The position numbers were made by a program, and so were the translations under genes. A DNA stretch of 64,000 nt from Stratiolaelaps scimitus (taxonomy: Eukaryota; Arthropoda; Arachnida; Mesostigmata; Laelapidae): positions 1,922,001 through 1,986,000 of the forward strand of contig JABWDB010000038.1 of NCBI GenBank assembly GCA_019614645.1. Reading direction: 5' to 3'. The stretch's first letter is position 1, and each line of letters starts with the position of its first letter. Below are positions 1 through 12,840 of the stretch, in pieces. The notes beneath the pieces were generated by a model. That model ran no database searches. It was given only the letters and a program-made list of their open reading frames with translations, and was not told the DNA's origin.

Positions 1-2083
1 TGGCAGACACCTGACAAGCCACCATGAGCATCGCTAGACCGGGAACTCCGTTGTCTGTATCAACGTTGTCAGCGGCCGACGATCTTTCATCGATGTGTAG
101 ATTCATAGATGAATAATTTCAAATCAAAGCAACAAGTTAAAGAAGCTAACGGAAAATGAGTACGCATTGTTTCCTTTAACCGATAGGCAACATACAAGAT
201 GAACCTTGGTGTACAAAAAATAAATTATAATACAAAGGTACCTGTTGCAAATATGTATCTAATTTCAATTACACTGAAGAATACATTGGATGTGAAATGG
301 TTATACTGCTGGCTGAACCATCTTACTGGAGGCATGGACATACCTAAAATAATCCATATGGTCGGCCCACAATCTAAGTATATTTTAGAAGCGTCAAATT
401 AGATTCGCAATAGTCCGTTTATTCATTCGTGACATAACAATTTAGTCGGCGTTCGCCGCAAGCCACCTGCGTTCCCGCAAAGATCTCGAGGGGCTCGACT
501 GCTCCTTTAGCTATTGCCTCGCACCTGTGTAAGCGCATACATTTCAGTTACGATGGACGATGGCCAACGGGAGGACGGTGTACGGCGGTGTGGGTCTCAT
601 CGTATGGAAAAGAATGTTTAACTATCCAGGAAAAATTTCACTCGAGTCGCTGCCCTGAAGCTCACTTGCCACGAACTCGTGCAAATTGACACGCATATGC
701 AGCACGCGAATTGGGACAAACATGTTCACCCACCCAACTGGCTACTTGCAAATATAGTATAATAAAAACTATTCCATAATATGATAGTTGAAAATTGAGC
801 TGCGGTATCACAATTGTCGCAGCGTCATGCGTGGTTGCTTGGCTGTTACCGCCGTCGAATATCGTATAATTTTGCTTTCAACAAGCTTAATACTCCCACT
901 CCTCTATAAGCAAAAGATACGAGGCCCGAGACACACATACCTAATTAATTACGTAATTAGACATTTTTTGCTCGTACGATTGATGCTGGTTCTCCTGTCT
1001 CTGCTGTTACTACTGCTACTACTGTTGATGCTGCGTGGTCCAACCCTGTTCACTTGTAGTCGCTCGAGTCTCGAATCTGCCAAACAAGGGGAATCTACCC
1101 AAGCAACCACCCACGAAGCAAACAAGTATGCCATTCACCTCTACAGATGAATAGATAATAAATATAATAGATGGGATGTGCTGCATCCAGTAGCTCCCGT
1201 CGTTGAACAAGCGGCGAATGTCACTTCTCTCTGCGTGTGTGTGTGTGTGTGCTACTTCCTCATTATATTTATCACTGTATCACTACACCACACTACTCTC
1301 ATAATAATCACCATCACTCCAACACATTTGCCACTTGTATGTCTCAATGGTGGTAGGCGCTGTTCTCAACTCAGGTGGCGACGGCGATGTCTATCCAACG
1401 CCTATAGCTGTGCTCGTGTCCATTAAACAATGTATCATTATATAGTTGTAGTATTTAGACGTCGAGTGAACTACTGACTGAGTGACCTGATTCCACAGCA
1501 GTGTGTGCAGGATGCAGGATAGCTTCCCAGGAGCAAGCCGTAGCATTTTTGAGCAGTCATCTACCGTCGCTCGTTCGAAATCAGCAGAGGGGTGGTGTGG
1601 ATGACTGCTCAAAAACGGTGTGCTTTGCCGATCGTGTTCCTGTTATACTTCACAGTGCTCCCCAACGTCGATGGCTAAGAGTATTGTGATGACGGTAGCG
1701 GATGGAAGCGAGCGGACACCAAATTCAACTCGCTCCTCTCATACAAAGGCAAGCTACAGCTAAAAACAGTCCATCGTAGAGCTGAGGTCGCAGTGCGTCG
1801 ACTTCGTTCGCCCGTCTCTTCTTCCCTCCCACTCATCAACCGAGGAACTCTACAGAACGGCTGCTAATGCGGATACTATTGCTGCTGCTGCTGGTGGTGG
1901 TGATGACTATCGCCAGCAGTAGCCCTATGCTCAGCTCCTGCTCAGGAGGAGACAGTCGATAAACAGCCGCTTTTGTATAAAGCATTAAAAAGTAGCGTTT
2001 CGTTAGCAAGACGTTTTAAATATATACCATCGCCAACTTGCTGTGCCATGTGTATGATTTGGAACCAATTTCTACAGAGGTTT
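1..2083. other. No gene recognised; unique non-coding DNA
   Basis: Short ORFs occur on both strands but overlap each other, are compositionally uneven and resemble no family I know. A (GT)8 run sits at 1235-1250 and a CTG/TGG-rich patch at about 1876-1905. I see no tRNA, transposon ends or long inverted repeat here. It is best read as intron or intergenic sequence. Confidence 0.6.
1235..1250. repeat. (GT)8 microsatellite
   Basis: A pure GT dinucleotide run. The 82-residue reading frame through it encodes Val/Cys alternation and is an artefact of the repeat. Confidence 0.9.
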
Positions 2084-2304
2084 TTGCTCTACGGAGATGA
2101 GAATAATACAATAGAGCTAGCGTGATTTTGTTAACGCGTAACGTGTTGTCAAGAATGATCATATCAACGAGTTAGATATCTAAAATAAATAGCTAATAAA
2201 TATAATTGATATTTAACTCGTTGATATGATGATACTTGACAACACATTACGCGTTAACAAAGTGACGCTAACGCTATAGTATTAATCTCATCTCCGCAGA
2301 GCAA
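2084..2304. mobile_element. Foldback MITE-like element with 97-bp inverted arms
   Basis: The left arm (2084-2180) and right arm (2208-2304) are reverse complements over all 97 positions with about 11 mismatches and no gaps. They are separated by a 27-bp AT-rich spacer. The outer ends begin TTGCTCT and the arms share a central TTTGTTAACGCGTAA core. The 221-bp size, lack of coding capacity and near-full-length arms fit a foldback or MITE-type non-autonomous DNA element. No clean target-site duplication is visible: the left flank is a T run and the right flank starts TAATAC. Uneven divergence between the arms suggests an old copy. A structured non-coding RNA is an alternative, because a transcript would fold into one long hairpin. 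Confidence 0.75.
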
Positions 2305-4527
2305 TAATACACGCTAGTGAAGCTGATACTGATTCTAATCAATGTATAAGTATCTGGCTGACGTTTATATCGTCGAATCATCGTCGAACAATGCACACAC
2401 AAAGTAATATGTACGTCTACAGCGTAGACAATTGCACAAAGGACGCAGATATATATATATACAATTTAGGGAGGTCCCATTTACACGCTTATGGTACACG
2501 GGACTTCTTTAATTTACTTCTATTTTTGGTCTCAAATTTTGGGTATTCTTCCTCTCAGTACAGTTCGACACCGATAGCTCTCAAATAAAAGAGCAACAGC
2601 TGTTTTATCGAGGAGCTATCCGGTAATAACTGGCGCGCGTCGCAATTTTGCGAATATCAAATATAATACAACGATGAGGCTGATCACAATGGCGGTAATG
2701 GTGGCGATGGTGGCTACCATTCAGGAGGGGGTGGGTGGTTGGTTCGGCCGTATGCTGCCGTATTTTCCTCAGCCGAGCTATATCAATTCTGCATACGGAT
2801 TATACAAGCCGCTGTAAATTGCTGCGGGTAAACGGTGACGGTGCTCCTGGCCAGATTCCCAGAACTCCTCGATCCCGAATCGTGGGAATGTTCGAATTTC
2901 GCGGAGCAACACCGCAACATTTTTATGGTTCATGTTCCATCTCACACGTCGTCTCACCCTCTCTTGTGTGTCCCTCTGAACCGCTGCGGAGCTCGTTGGG
3001 AAAACGAGCCTCTGCTAGCGAGGAGTTCGAAAGAAAACATTATAAGGAAATATTGGGGAAAAATCGAAATAAACAACAAGACCGTGGTTCAAATTCGAAT
3101 TTTTAGACTCCTCTATGTTGGGAGAGTTACATTTAGAAGCTATGTAACATCGAAGAGGAAGTAGTAATTGTCCAAACATTGCTTGACTCGAATCGAATTG
3201 ACAATTATGTATACCTTCACAAAATCCACTATTTAACTTTCACTTTCAAGTGGTTCTCCTGTAGTCCTCCTAACAATCGACTGTAATTCTGTTTCACCGT
3301 TGAATACAACTCTGCTATGAAACAAACAATGAACATTTAATGGCATTCGTCATCTCAGTTAGATGATCTGCAAACCACAGTACCCAGTTACAACGATTGA
3401 TTGATTGAAATGTAATATGCACGTAATGTCAACTTGTTATGGTTAAATTGCAAATTTGTTCATAGCTGTACATTAAGAAATAAAACGAAAGAAAAACCTC
3501 ATCCAAAGCCTCACAAGAGAGAACATTACGAGGTAGACATAATTAGATCACAAAAGATAAAGCCGGATGTGGGTCGGTTGGTACCGATGCTTGTACCGAT
3601 GCAAGGAACAAGTTGAATTTTCAGTAAACCTGTGAAGGGTGTGATTGCGCAAATGATCTATTCTAACCAGCAAGGAGCGACATTATTTGCAATCTTCCGT
3701 AGAATATTTCAGTTTACCATAACACGCACTTAAACATTTCATAATAAATAATATGTTTGTTTCGGGGGCGATTATTGTAGGGTAGGCGCCTTGATTGGTC
3801 ATTCGAGAAGCTTCAATTGCCTCTGGTGAGAACAGATGACAACCAAGATAAGTGCACCCAACATTAGAACGTCCGAGCGACGATAACTTTGTGATGATCT
3901 AATCTTAGCGCCTTATCGAGTGGAAGATCCCCTGCTTACACGAAGTATCCGTACAACGACACGCTGTGAATGATTCCACAAATGAACGTCATACTAAAAG
4001 GAAAGCTTTTCCTGTAGGACAGACCGTCTGTTCATTGATGTATATATGAACCAACAGTGAGGCTCTCCTGCTCAACCCTGTAAGCAGGTGTTACTCTGCA
4101 CATATAAATATACCATCAGCTATCACTCTTTCTTCTGTTAGTCCATACCGTGTCCACCCCACACAAGGCTTTTGGTCGCATCGATCACTCTGCCTAGATG
4201 TATATCAATCATGTTTATGTTTGGTCGTAGCTGGCTTCAATAGTTGATGAACCTCGTCAACTCGAAATGAAGAGGGACGACTGATCAGAAAGAGAGAGAG
4301 AGAGCCGCTCTACGATCTCATCGTATTTATCTGTGGATGCCGTTTATTTTCCTCTATTTCTTCCTCTCTTCTTCGATCCCCCCAGCGCCTTGCATCTGAT
4401 CGCCCAGCGAGCCACAACTTAGCAAGCAACCTTACCGAAGCTGGTAGCAGCCAGTCAGCTAGCTCAAGAGGTTTGAGCCGAGATGGGGCGGAATGCGGTC
4501 GATGGTTAATCACCAAAAACGCGAATA

Positions 4528-4547
4528 GCTGCTGCTGCTGCTGCTGC
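4528..4547. repeat. (GCT)n trinucleotide repeat
   Basis: Six to seven tandem GCT units. They read as polycysteine on the plus strand and polyglutamine on the minus strand, which makes the overlapping ORFs look protein-like. Nothing else supports coding. Confidence 0.85.
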
Positions 4548-4921
4548 TTGGCTCCAGTAGTAGTAGTAAATGCAGAAGCGGGGAGCTGCGCTGTGGCTGC
4601 ACTTCGCGCCCACATCACCAGCCGCGTATATATATATATGTATATAGATTCCCAGTAACAGTCCAATGAAAGCAGTTACGCACCTCAGGCACGAATATGA
4701 TTATTTATGCAGGCGAAGGAAACGAAGCAGACGACCTGGAGGAAGAAACGCTAAGAAGAGATGAAAGTAGAGGAAGACGACGCGCATAAGCTTTGTACGT
4801 AATCACGACGGCGGAGTCTGACGCGTCCGCCCCCACAACCACCCCCCACCAATCCCCCCACCCTCTGCACGAACCCCCACCACTGCACGAATCGAGATGA
4901 TCCGAGCGAGATCCGAAGAGG

Positions 4922-4944
4922 AAAGAGAGAGAGAGAGAGAGAGA
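4922..4944. repeat. (GA)n microsatellite
   Basis: A GA run of about 11 units in a purine-rich flank. GA tracts of this sort recur across the window. Confidence 0.85.
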
Positions 4945-7285
4945 TAGGAGATGGGCCCGAGAACCTCTGGCGGTGGATGCTAAAGACGCCGAAGATGAGA
5001 GGATTTGAGAAGCATTTCGACCAGCTCCTTTTTATGTAATCATACCTAGTTACTGGAATATCGACAAAAAAGTGAAATTCGCTTTTTTTTTTATCTACAC
5101 CTAGGCTCGACGAGCCGCATTGGGTACGGATCAACATAGAATCTCGTTGATTACAATAAGAGCTTCTCTTTTGAATATCGGATATATTTTGTACTTTGCA
5201 GTGGTTACTCCGTCCGTGTGATGTTAGTAATTCGCAAACTCGAGTAGATCGTCCGTTGGAGCACCACCCTGTTGTGCTAAACTCGATTGATTGTCTGTGT
5301 TCCTTGGAAATGCTGCTAATCTATTTATTTACACATCAAAGCTGTCCTTTAAATTTAAATGAATAGCTCAATTTTAAAGATAATTTTTGTCGTCGAGCAC
5401 ACCGTACGCACTGTATCACTTAGCTAAACCCGAGAGCCAATTGCTCGCTCAGTGAACTGCCGTTAGTTGTCAGGCTGAGGAGTAGCCGATTGTTTCGGCA
5501 CTGGACGTTCCGTTTCATACTGCTGTCATTGGGTCGCTTGTTCGTTCAACCATCGGCCAAGGGGCAGTCCTCTGTCGTTGTTGTTGTTGTATCCATTCTT
5601 CAGTGCGGCTTTTTGCTAAGTCGAAAATAAGAATACATCGAGTTGTCGATCTCGATCTGCTACCGTTGCTGATTTCGTAGCCTAGGAGGCAGGCAGCTTA
5701 AGACTGAGCCGCTTTTTTTTTTACAGCGACGCGTTAAAGCCCCTACGAGCAGCTTCAGGACGAAGGGTCCGACGCACTTTTTGCACATCGTCTCTTTCCG
5801 TCGCTAAGCACCTACACTGTGTCCGAGGTAAAGACAAGCGACAAAACGCCGTCCGTCTCCCATTCTCCTGTAGCTACGTAGCCCAGTTGCGACAAAGGCG
5901 AAGTTGTCCACTGGCAGGAATGAACAACGACGACTTGTCGTTGTCGAGCATTACAAATAAATCCACTTTGTCCGACCCACGCCACGACGCGTCGTGGCTT
6001 CCTCTTCTTCTTCTTCACTTCGTTTCAGGACGAGTATTATATCGCCGCCGCCGCCGCTGTCTCTCGGTTTGAGTTCCAGCGCACGATTCTACTCAATGCG
6101 CTGTTACTAGACGATACTGGTACTATATGTGTATGCTTCTTTTCCAGGAAAATGCAGGTAAAAACGGCATAAATCATAGGAAGGTATGATATTTTATAGT
6201 ATACTATATTAAATCTTTAGAGTAAAAACATCATTGAAGTCAGTACTTGACAGTGATTCAACTCGTGGTCAACACATCACTCATAGTAGACGAATTTTGT
6301 ATAAAGGTCTACAAAGAAGGCCCGAATAGTGGAGCGGATACACAATATCAATGTATGCAATGTATAATTAATATGTATAACTCCCTCAGAGCTCGGTTGT
6401 GTGATTTATGAGGATTGTAAATCGAATATTGATCAGATATTAGTGAAGGCTCCCCAACAATGGGTACAGTTTCAACACTTGCCTTCGCATTGATCAGTGA
6501 TGAACAACAATAGTTTATCTAATTACGTCAGACTGAATTGAAATTAATTGAGCATCCATAACGTTCTTGTTGTAGTATCATTTGATCCTCATCATCATCA
6601 TCACGATGAACATAGATTTTGGTCGCTCATGAATTCTTTATAGTGCACTTGGATGTCTACCTTAGTCATTTCGATCGATTTTCCTTTAACGTGGACCGCT
6701 GGCCAGCCTCGGACGCAACGTGTATATGTACATCCAGTTTCGCTATCATCCGTTGAGTCGTGGTCGTGGTCGTCGTCGTCGCTGCCGCCGTTAGTCACAT
6801 CAACATAGGCATGCAGGACGATGTGTCACTGACGACGAGCACTCCACTGTGGGCTCGGATCAGTAAACCGGCGTTGACGAGTCACTACTACCCCTGCCCT
6901 GTACCGTCCTGAACGAAGACGAGAAAGAGAGCGAGAGAGCTAACGGCATCCTGGTATCCGTTCACTCCTCTGCCGGCTGCTGGCGTAGCGCATATCCACC
7001 CGCGACACGGCGGTTGCGAAGCGCGCGCGGGTAAACGCGATGGAATAGCGAAGAAGGAAGGAAGGAATGAAGGCGAGTAGCGAACGGGGCCAGGTGGGGA
7101 CGATACGAAGCTCTCAGAGGTTAGCCCAACCGAACCGAGTGAAGGCAAAACGGAGCAGGCTGAGGAGTCTGCCCGCCGTCAGCGCTGAGCGGGCGGGCGA
7201 GCGAGCGACCAACTATATATCTTCTGAGGTAGCTAGATAGCAGCTACTATACTTATCAAGCGGATAGGGGTCGCTAGCTAGGGAG

Positions 7286-7323
7286 CTATATATATATATA
7301 TAAATGTATATATATGTATATAT
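7286..7323. repeat. (TA)n microsatellite, interrupted
   Basis: A TA run with AATG and TG interruptions, which explains the Tyr/Ile alternation in overlapping ORFs. Confidence 0.85.
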
Positions 7324-7448
7324 CTCGTAAGCTCGCGTAAGGTTAACCGGGTCTGTCTGCTCTGTCGCTCTCTCCCTGAATGAGCTTTCGTCGGAAGGAC
7401 CGGTCTCGCCGGTTGGGCTGCATGTGGCCACATACCACTGTCCCTATG

Positions 7449-7466
7449 TCTCTCTCTCTCTCTCTC
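7449..7466. repeat. (CT)9 microsatellite
   Basis: A CT dinucleotide run. Confidence 0.85.
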
Positions 7467-8739
7467 GCTCTGTGTCTCCCCACATCGGGGTCCCCAGGTT
7501 GGCCAACGATAGAACGGATGCCGGACGGCCGGTGATCCGCTATAGTGTCCACTGGCAAGGTGGGGATCTGTAGTTGGGTACGACCGACAGTGGCTTAATT
7601 GATACCGATCCGACAGCGTTGTTGCAAGCGGACGGCGTGCGACAACCGAGCCAGAGCTCAACGCGAGACCAAAGGGAAAGTGGGAGGAAAAACTCGACAA
7701 GAATTGCGAAAGACCAGTGTTGTTGTTGTTGCCTTGTCTAGATGCACATGCGAGGCAAGCTACATGAAGCCAGCTTCCCCAGCCAGTCTGGTCTGGCTCC
7801 GTATGCAACCAACAATAAGATATCGTAGTTACAGGGCTTAAAACGTACAAGCAGCAGGTGCACGGACGACACAGAGTGGATAAGCAGATCTATCCATCTA
7901 TTCATATAATATTAATAATATAAATGTTGGGATAATTAAATGTGCATACATTTGTACGTGTACACTTAGTGATATTATTTATTATCATTATCAGATGGCA
8001 ACATCAGTCATTACCGTCATGAAAAGCACAACATTTAATAGGCAAATGACACGCGAACAACGAGAGAGAAGAAGAGCGATAACAACACATGAAACAATCT
8101 CACCATTGTTTTGAATTTTCTTCGCGTCATATCAGCCATTGTTTATAATAAATGCTGAGGAAGGTGGTATAATTAATGCCGATTAGTAAATGCAGAAATC
8201 ATGGACAATGTCGGCCTTCGGGATCGACACTTTAGTTCCAATTACTTGTTTCAGACTCAAACGAAGTATTACATATGTTTAAGGAAACAATCCAATCATA
8301 TCTCCTTTCTATATATATATATATAGTCTAATATACTAGATTGTACAATAATTACAGCCTGTTGAGACGGCAACAGACAACTGCATATGCTACTTTTATT
8401 GGCCGCGTAACAATGATATATACGATCGCTATTAAGTGCAAGCAAAGTATCACCTCCTGCCGTCTGCCTACCACCTGCACTAACACCGACTCACACAGTT
8501 CACTATAACTGACCCGGATGGTTGGGTGGTTGTGTCTAGGTGGCTGTGGCTGAGTGAGCTGCGCTTATCGGCAGCAGCAGCAGCACGAAGGGAACCGGCC
8601 GCCCAACGGCACCAGGAGAAGAAGGAGGACTGTCACCTCTTCTCCCCAGTTCATCTCAATCCTGATGAATGACGCTTCTTTACCTCACCTCGAGCTTAGT
8701 AAGTAGATCGTTGGCACCGGGCAAGCTATCGTCGATGAC

Positions 8740-8754
8740 TGTGTGTGTGTGTGT
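8740..8754. repeat. (GT)n microsatellite
   Basis: A short GT run of about seven units. Confidence 0.8.
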
Positions 8755-10104
8755 ATACTGCAAGGAATGGAGTGGAGCGGGAATAAGCGGCTAAGAGGTC
8801 AGGGCGTATACTACTATGTATAGCATAAGAAGGAAATATCCCAAAATTTTGTATGGGTTTCAACGTGAGACTAAATTTAAGGGCATATATTTGATTATGT
8901 TGTATTTCCACACCCTATTTATGGTAAAATAACCACATATATATATTATAAGGATTCACGTGTGAATCTGAGACGCCCTTAAACATGTACCTGTACCGAT
9001 TATAGCTAGGTATTTTGATGGCTACCATTATTCTGACCTCGGCTCATCTGTTTTTAGATGTTTTCCTTTGGACTAAATATACTCACATATAACTTGGACC
9101 ATTTGTCATTCCAACTATTCGATCGGCCCGTAATATGCACGAAAGACTTCCAAGTTGCTCACTGTACTCTTGTCAAAAATACACCCACTATTATATGGAT
9201 TTTATTACTAAATTGTTTTGCGAAAACACCCCTTGTCAGGTATAAACTCGAACACCTACTACTCAACTACTAACTACCTAGCCAGCCGATTGGATAGGGC
9301 ATAAACTATATTGTTGACTCTTTATTTAATGCGGCAGTAATTAATTTACTGCTGCTAATATCTTCAGATCTTTTCATAGACTCCACAATAATATCTGCAC
9401 GAAATTCGTCCTGGTCAAGCCCCGACCGGTTAGGTTTGACGTAGCGTCGGCAATGAAGAAACTCCGTGTCCCGGATGAAGTCCGTTGATAGGCTCATGGT
9501 AGACCAACGTACACACTGGGCGCTCGACTTCAAAGCATGCTGATTAAAGCATGAGCCTGCATTCATTTCGAGCTGCTCACCGACAATAATCTGTGTACAG
9601 ACATTCACACAAACTCATTTGCCAGCCAGCTCACCCATCCATCCGCCCGCCAGTCTGCTCATCTCACAAATCCTTGCCCTCGATCTGACTACCCCTGCAC
9701 GCAACCCCAATTCGTCTACTCATCACAACACAACCTCATACCGTGGTCTGTTTCTGCGTGGCGCTCGGTAGCCTACGAGAGTCTTCGTCTCTGTTGTGTG
9801 GTGATGTTTGCACACACACACACACAAGCATCAATCAATGTCTTGTTGGAATACCGGAGTTCCCTGCCCCATAATAACATCATTGGTTTCATCGTCATCA
9901 ACGTTATGAAATCGTTGAACGGGTGGAAGTGCAGCTAACGGGATGGACTCCGCTACAACTGCTGCCCCAGTTGTGCTTATTCGTATAAGAATACACCGTG
10001 GTCTACAGTAAATGCGAGCCACAGAGCTCTACTTATTCAATGACGTCCTTTGTCTTGACTGAATCAACCACGACGAGAAACAGATCGTCGTCTACGGAAC
10101 ATTG

Positions 10105-10116
10105 CCCCCCCCCCCC
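10105..10116. repeat. Poly(C) run, 12 bases
   Basis: Twelve consecutive C. Similar C homopolymers occur at 37385-37394 and 61805-61815. Confidence 0.85.
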
Positions 10117-11400
10117 TCCAGCATCAGCAGACAACTGCAGATTACGTCTATCAGCCAAGGATTATCGAACAGGACCCATTTCAATTACAACCAAATATTA
10201 GATACCTATAGTTAGTTGTTATCCATCCACACATCGAAGCAAACGTCTATTCATCCATTGCTTGTTGCCACCATGAGGCTTGCTTTGCGTAGGAATTGCT
10301 TTAAGATAGAGCTATATTCCCTCTATGATTGACCTGTTCGTGTACAGCTGTTTATCCAATGGAGAAATAGGGAATCATGGGGCCTCGGTAAACATAGAGG
10401 AGCATTCCAAATGAAATTAGTTCTGGACGATGATGTTTGATGTCTACAAGAGCCCACACCCCTTCGGCGCCGGACGGAAGTATCTATTAGACTACTGTGC
10501 CACAGACACACGCACACACATACGAATGTCACCACGAGTATACGTTGTGTGACAAGAGTCGAACCAAGACAATGAGACGAAGCTCAACAACTGTACGTGT
10601 CGCAATGTGCCACTGATTTGTTTCATAAGGAAATATGAATTAAATGATCTAGATGCCTCGATAATATGATATGACCATTCTTATACTTTGGCCACAAACA
10701 TCTTAACTTCTCGAAGATCTCAGCTTCTTTTAAAGGGCACAACAATCACTATCCCATTTGTACACCTAAACTCTCATGTTTATATTTGTAGCCTGTATCG
10801 TTTAGGCTTTTACTAATGGCATGATTTTTGGGCTGCATACTTAACTTCATTAAAAACGTATCGTATCAGACGAACATATCAAAAAGTTATACATTTAGAT
10901 GTTTATTTATTTTGGTTTCTGACATTTAACATTCGCAATTTTACTGTAGATTATTTTAAGATTCATTTTTGTTCAATGCTTTATTTTATTTTACATATGT
11001 TATAGTAGCAATTCGACTAAAGTTTTTACGCCAGCTGTAGTAAAAATAATTCTGCAAGTGCTTCCCTTATCGGGCACCGGACAAGCGCTATTCGATAAAT
11101 GGTAGTTCACATTAGCCAATTGTCTATTTAAACTCAGAGGCTAACCTAAAATCGCTTTTCTGAAGTTTATCAGAAGAACCCGAAAGTGGCTAAGACACTG
11201 TTGGCGCGAAAACATTTCGTGATCGGAGTCTACATGGGGATAAGAGACATCAACATTGTTCTATTATAGCAGGGAGCAGTATTTCGCGATGAGACTGTGG
11301 TCTCGTTTTTTTTTTGACGTTTTGGCGTTTTCGTTGCGCACAAGCCACGTCATGACAAAGCGGTAAGGACGATCAAAGGAAGAGATCTAAGGGATCCACT

Positions 11401-12640
11401 CGAAAGAAGAGAATGTAAAATGAGGCGACACACATATCCTAGGGCGGAAACAAACCATAAGTGTACGCAAGTTGCACCACAGAAAGGAGACGAGAAATAT
11501 CATCGAGCGACTTCGATCGGCGTGAGGGAGATTTCAGTAAAAGACGAAGGCTACAAAACGATACAGCCATCTATGACGCAAGCTGCGTCTACAATACACA
11601 AGCTCCCTCATTCTGCTTCAGTGTAGCGCCGGTCGAAGTGGCTGGGGCTAGCGGGGCCGCAGGTGGTCAGCCAAGAAACACCGACCGATTCGAAAGATGG
11701 GGAAGAAACGAAGCCACCTAAACAGCAGGACATCCCGGGCGGGACAGCGGGCGACATATGGGTCCCTGGGGAGCCTCGTAGATCTAACACCACACTGCAG
11801 CCTTGAAGAAACGACGCAAGTCTTGTTTAGGTCTACGAGGGACACACAACAGATAGCCACAGAACGGACAACCGCCAGGGGCCGGCGATCCGCCGGGAAT
11901 TAAGAGGCGGATTCCTGCTGGGACTCCCCGGGGGCTCGTCGACTACGCTCATTGAAGAAACGTAGCCTAGCCTGCTCGGTTAGGCGCAGTCCAGCTGGCC
12001 GTGAATGAATGTGTTAGAAGGAGGCGCAGCAACTGCTGCGATAGTGTGAGCTATCTCTCACGATAGGTTTTTCTTTCCTTTTCAGCTCCTTAGGACCAAC
12101 TGCAGAATACGCACACATGTTCGCGCCTCGAAGAACACCGTACCCATAGCGTTTTCCTCAGTGCTTTGGAGTCCGTTTCCCGCTGAGCTGTCATCGGTGG
12201 CCACGAATTGAGCGCCTTGTAATCTGTCGAAGTTGTACAAAGGAGACCCTTCTTTGCTACCGCAAGCTTGCCCGAGATCAACGCGAATGCCTCTGAGGAC
12301 CTTGCCCAATAGAGAAAGCCCCGAGGGATTGGTCGATGTAAAGGAGCGTGGGAGTTCCCTGAAGGATGGGTGCAAGCAGCAGTGATCTGCTTTCGACCAA
12401 AACGACCACCTGTTGAATGAACCAAGCGAAACGGAGCTACCAACCTAACAGCAAGTCCTTAACAGTCGCTCGCCCGACGGCCCCACCTCTAATGGTCTGT
12501 GTCATATTTGGTTAGATCTGTGGCAAGATTTGTCACGACATGTTGTCCACACAGACTTTTTGTCCCGTGAGCTAAACGTGCTCATTTTGTCCACCATGTG
12601 CACTTGCTTTTATAACATTGCACTATACGTTATTCATAGA
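11401..12640. other. GC-richer stretch without a recognisable gene
   Basis: Overlapping ORFs on both strands (for example 11461-11721 plus, 12090-12443 minus) compete in several frames. None has a recognised domain or an obviously better codon pattern than its shadow frames. The higher GC content with CpG could mark a regulatory or untranslated region, but no core promoter elements could be identified by eye. Confidence 0.4.
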
Positions 12641-12660
12641 ATACTAATCATTTCTATTGT

Positions 12661-12840
12661 ATGCAGGTGCTAAACCATATGCGCTCTTCTGGACAATTCG
12701 GACTTTATAACCGATTCAATGAACTCATGGATATTACTTGTAGCAAATCTTTAACGACAGACTTTCTTTTACCTTGTGAAGTTAAGAGTACAGAAGCTTT
12801 GAAACTTCGTTTATCTCGTGGCACAGTAGGATATTCTTAA
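12661..12840 (+). CDS. Possible small ORF or terminal exon (unsupported by homology)
   Basis: A 59-residue open frame runs from the ATG at 12661 to a TAA at 12838; the in-frame upstream stop is at 12637. A good 3' splice site overlaps its start: TACTAAT at 12642-12648 resembles a branch point, followed by a short pyrimidine-rich tract and TGCAG ending at 12666. The protein would be of ordinary composition, mixed polar with several Leu and Arg, without a signal peptide or a known motif. No downstream poly(A) signal is close. Random ORFs of this length are common in 64 kb, so this is a weak candidate. Confidence 0.15.
   Translation: MQVLNHMRSSGQFGLYNRFNELMDITCSKSLTTDFLLPCEVKSTEALKLRLSRGTVGYS

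Larger units (their letters stand above)
2305..6900. other. No gene recognised; simple-repeat-rich DNA
   Basis: This stretch holds scattered short ORFs only. The 118-residue minus-strand ORF at 4310-4666 owes its polyglutamine to the CTG run at 4528-4547. A 65-codon minus-strand frame at 6601-6798 is rich in Asp and His but has no recognised domain. A possible 10-base micro-exon at 6148-6157 is described under findings. Confidence 0.55.
6901..11400. other. No gene recognised; microsatellites and GC-richer patch
   Basis: The GC-richer patch at about 6.9-7.9 kb contains overlapping ORFs on the minus strand (up to 190 residues at 7278-7850) that pass through TA and CT repeats and match nothing I know. 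A 100-residue minus-strand ORF at 9306-9608 has a balanced composition but no recognised motif. The rest is AT-rich DNA with short TA, TG and CA runs. Confidence 0.55.

Noticed and set aside
4310..4666. Polyglutamine-containing ORF
   Set aside because: The Gln run is the GCT microsatellite read on the minus strand; the rest is unsupported.
6601..6798. Minus-strand frame with an Asp/His-rich start and ordinary C-terminal part
   Set aside because: The Asp/His part comes from a GAC/CAC simple repeat; no start, acceptor or domain is convincing.
7224..7240. TGAGGTAG, the let-7 seed start (also at 16565)
   Set aside because: The rest of the mature let-7 sequence is absent and no precursor hairpin is present.
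9306..9608. 100-residue minus-strand ORF of balanced composition
   Set aside because: No motif, no supporting splice signals and no homology recalled; one ORF of this size is expected by chance.
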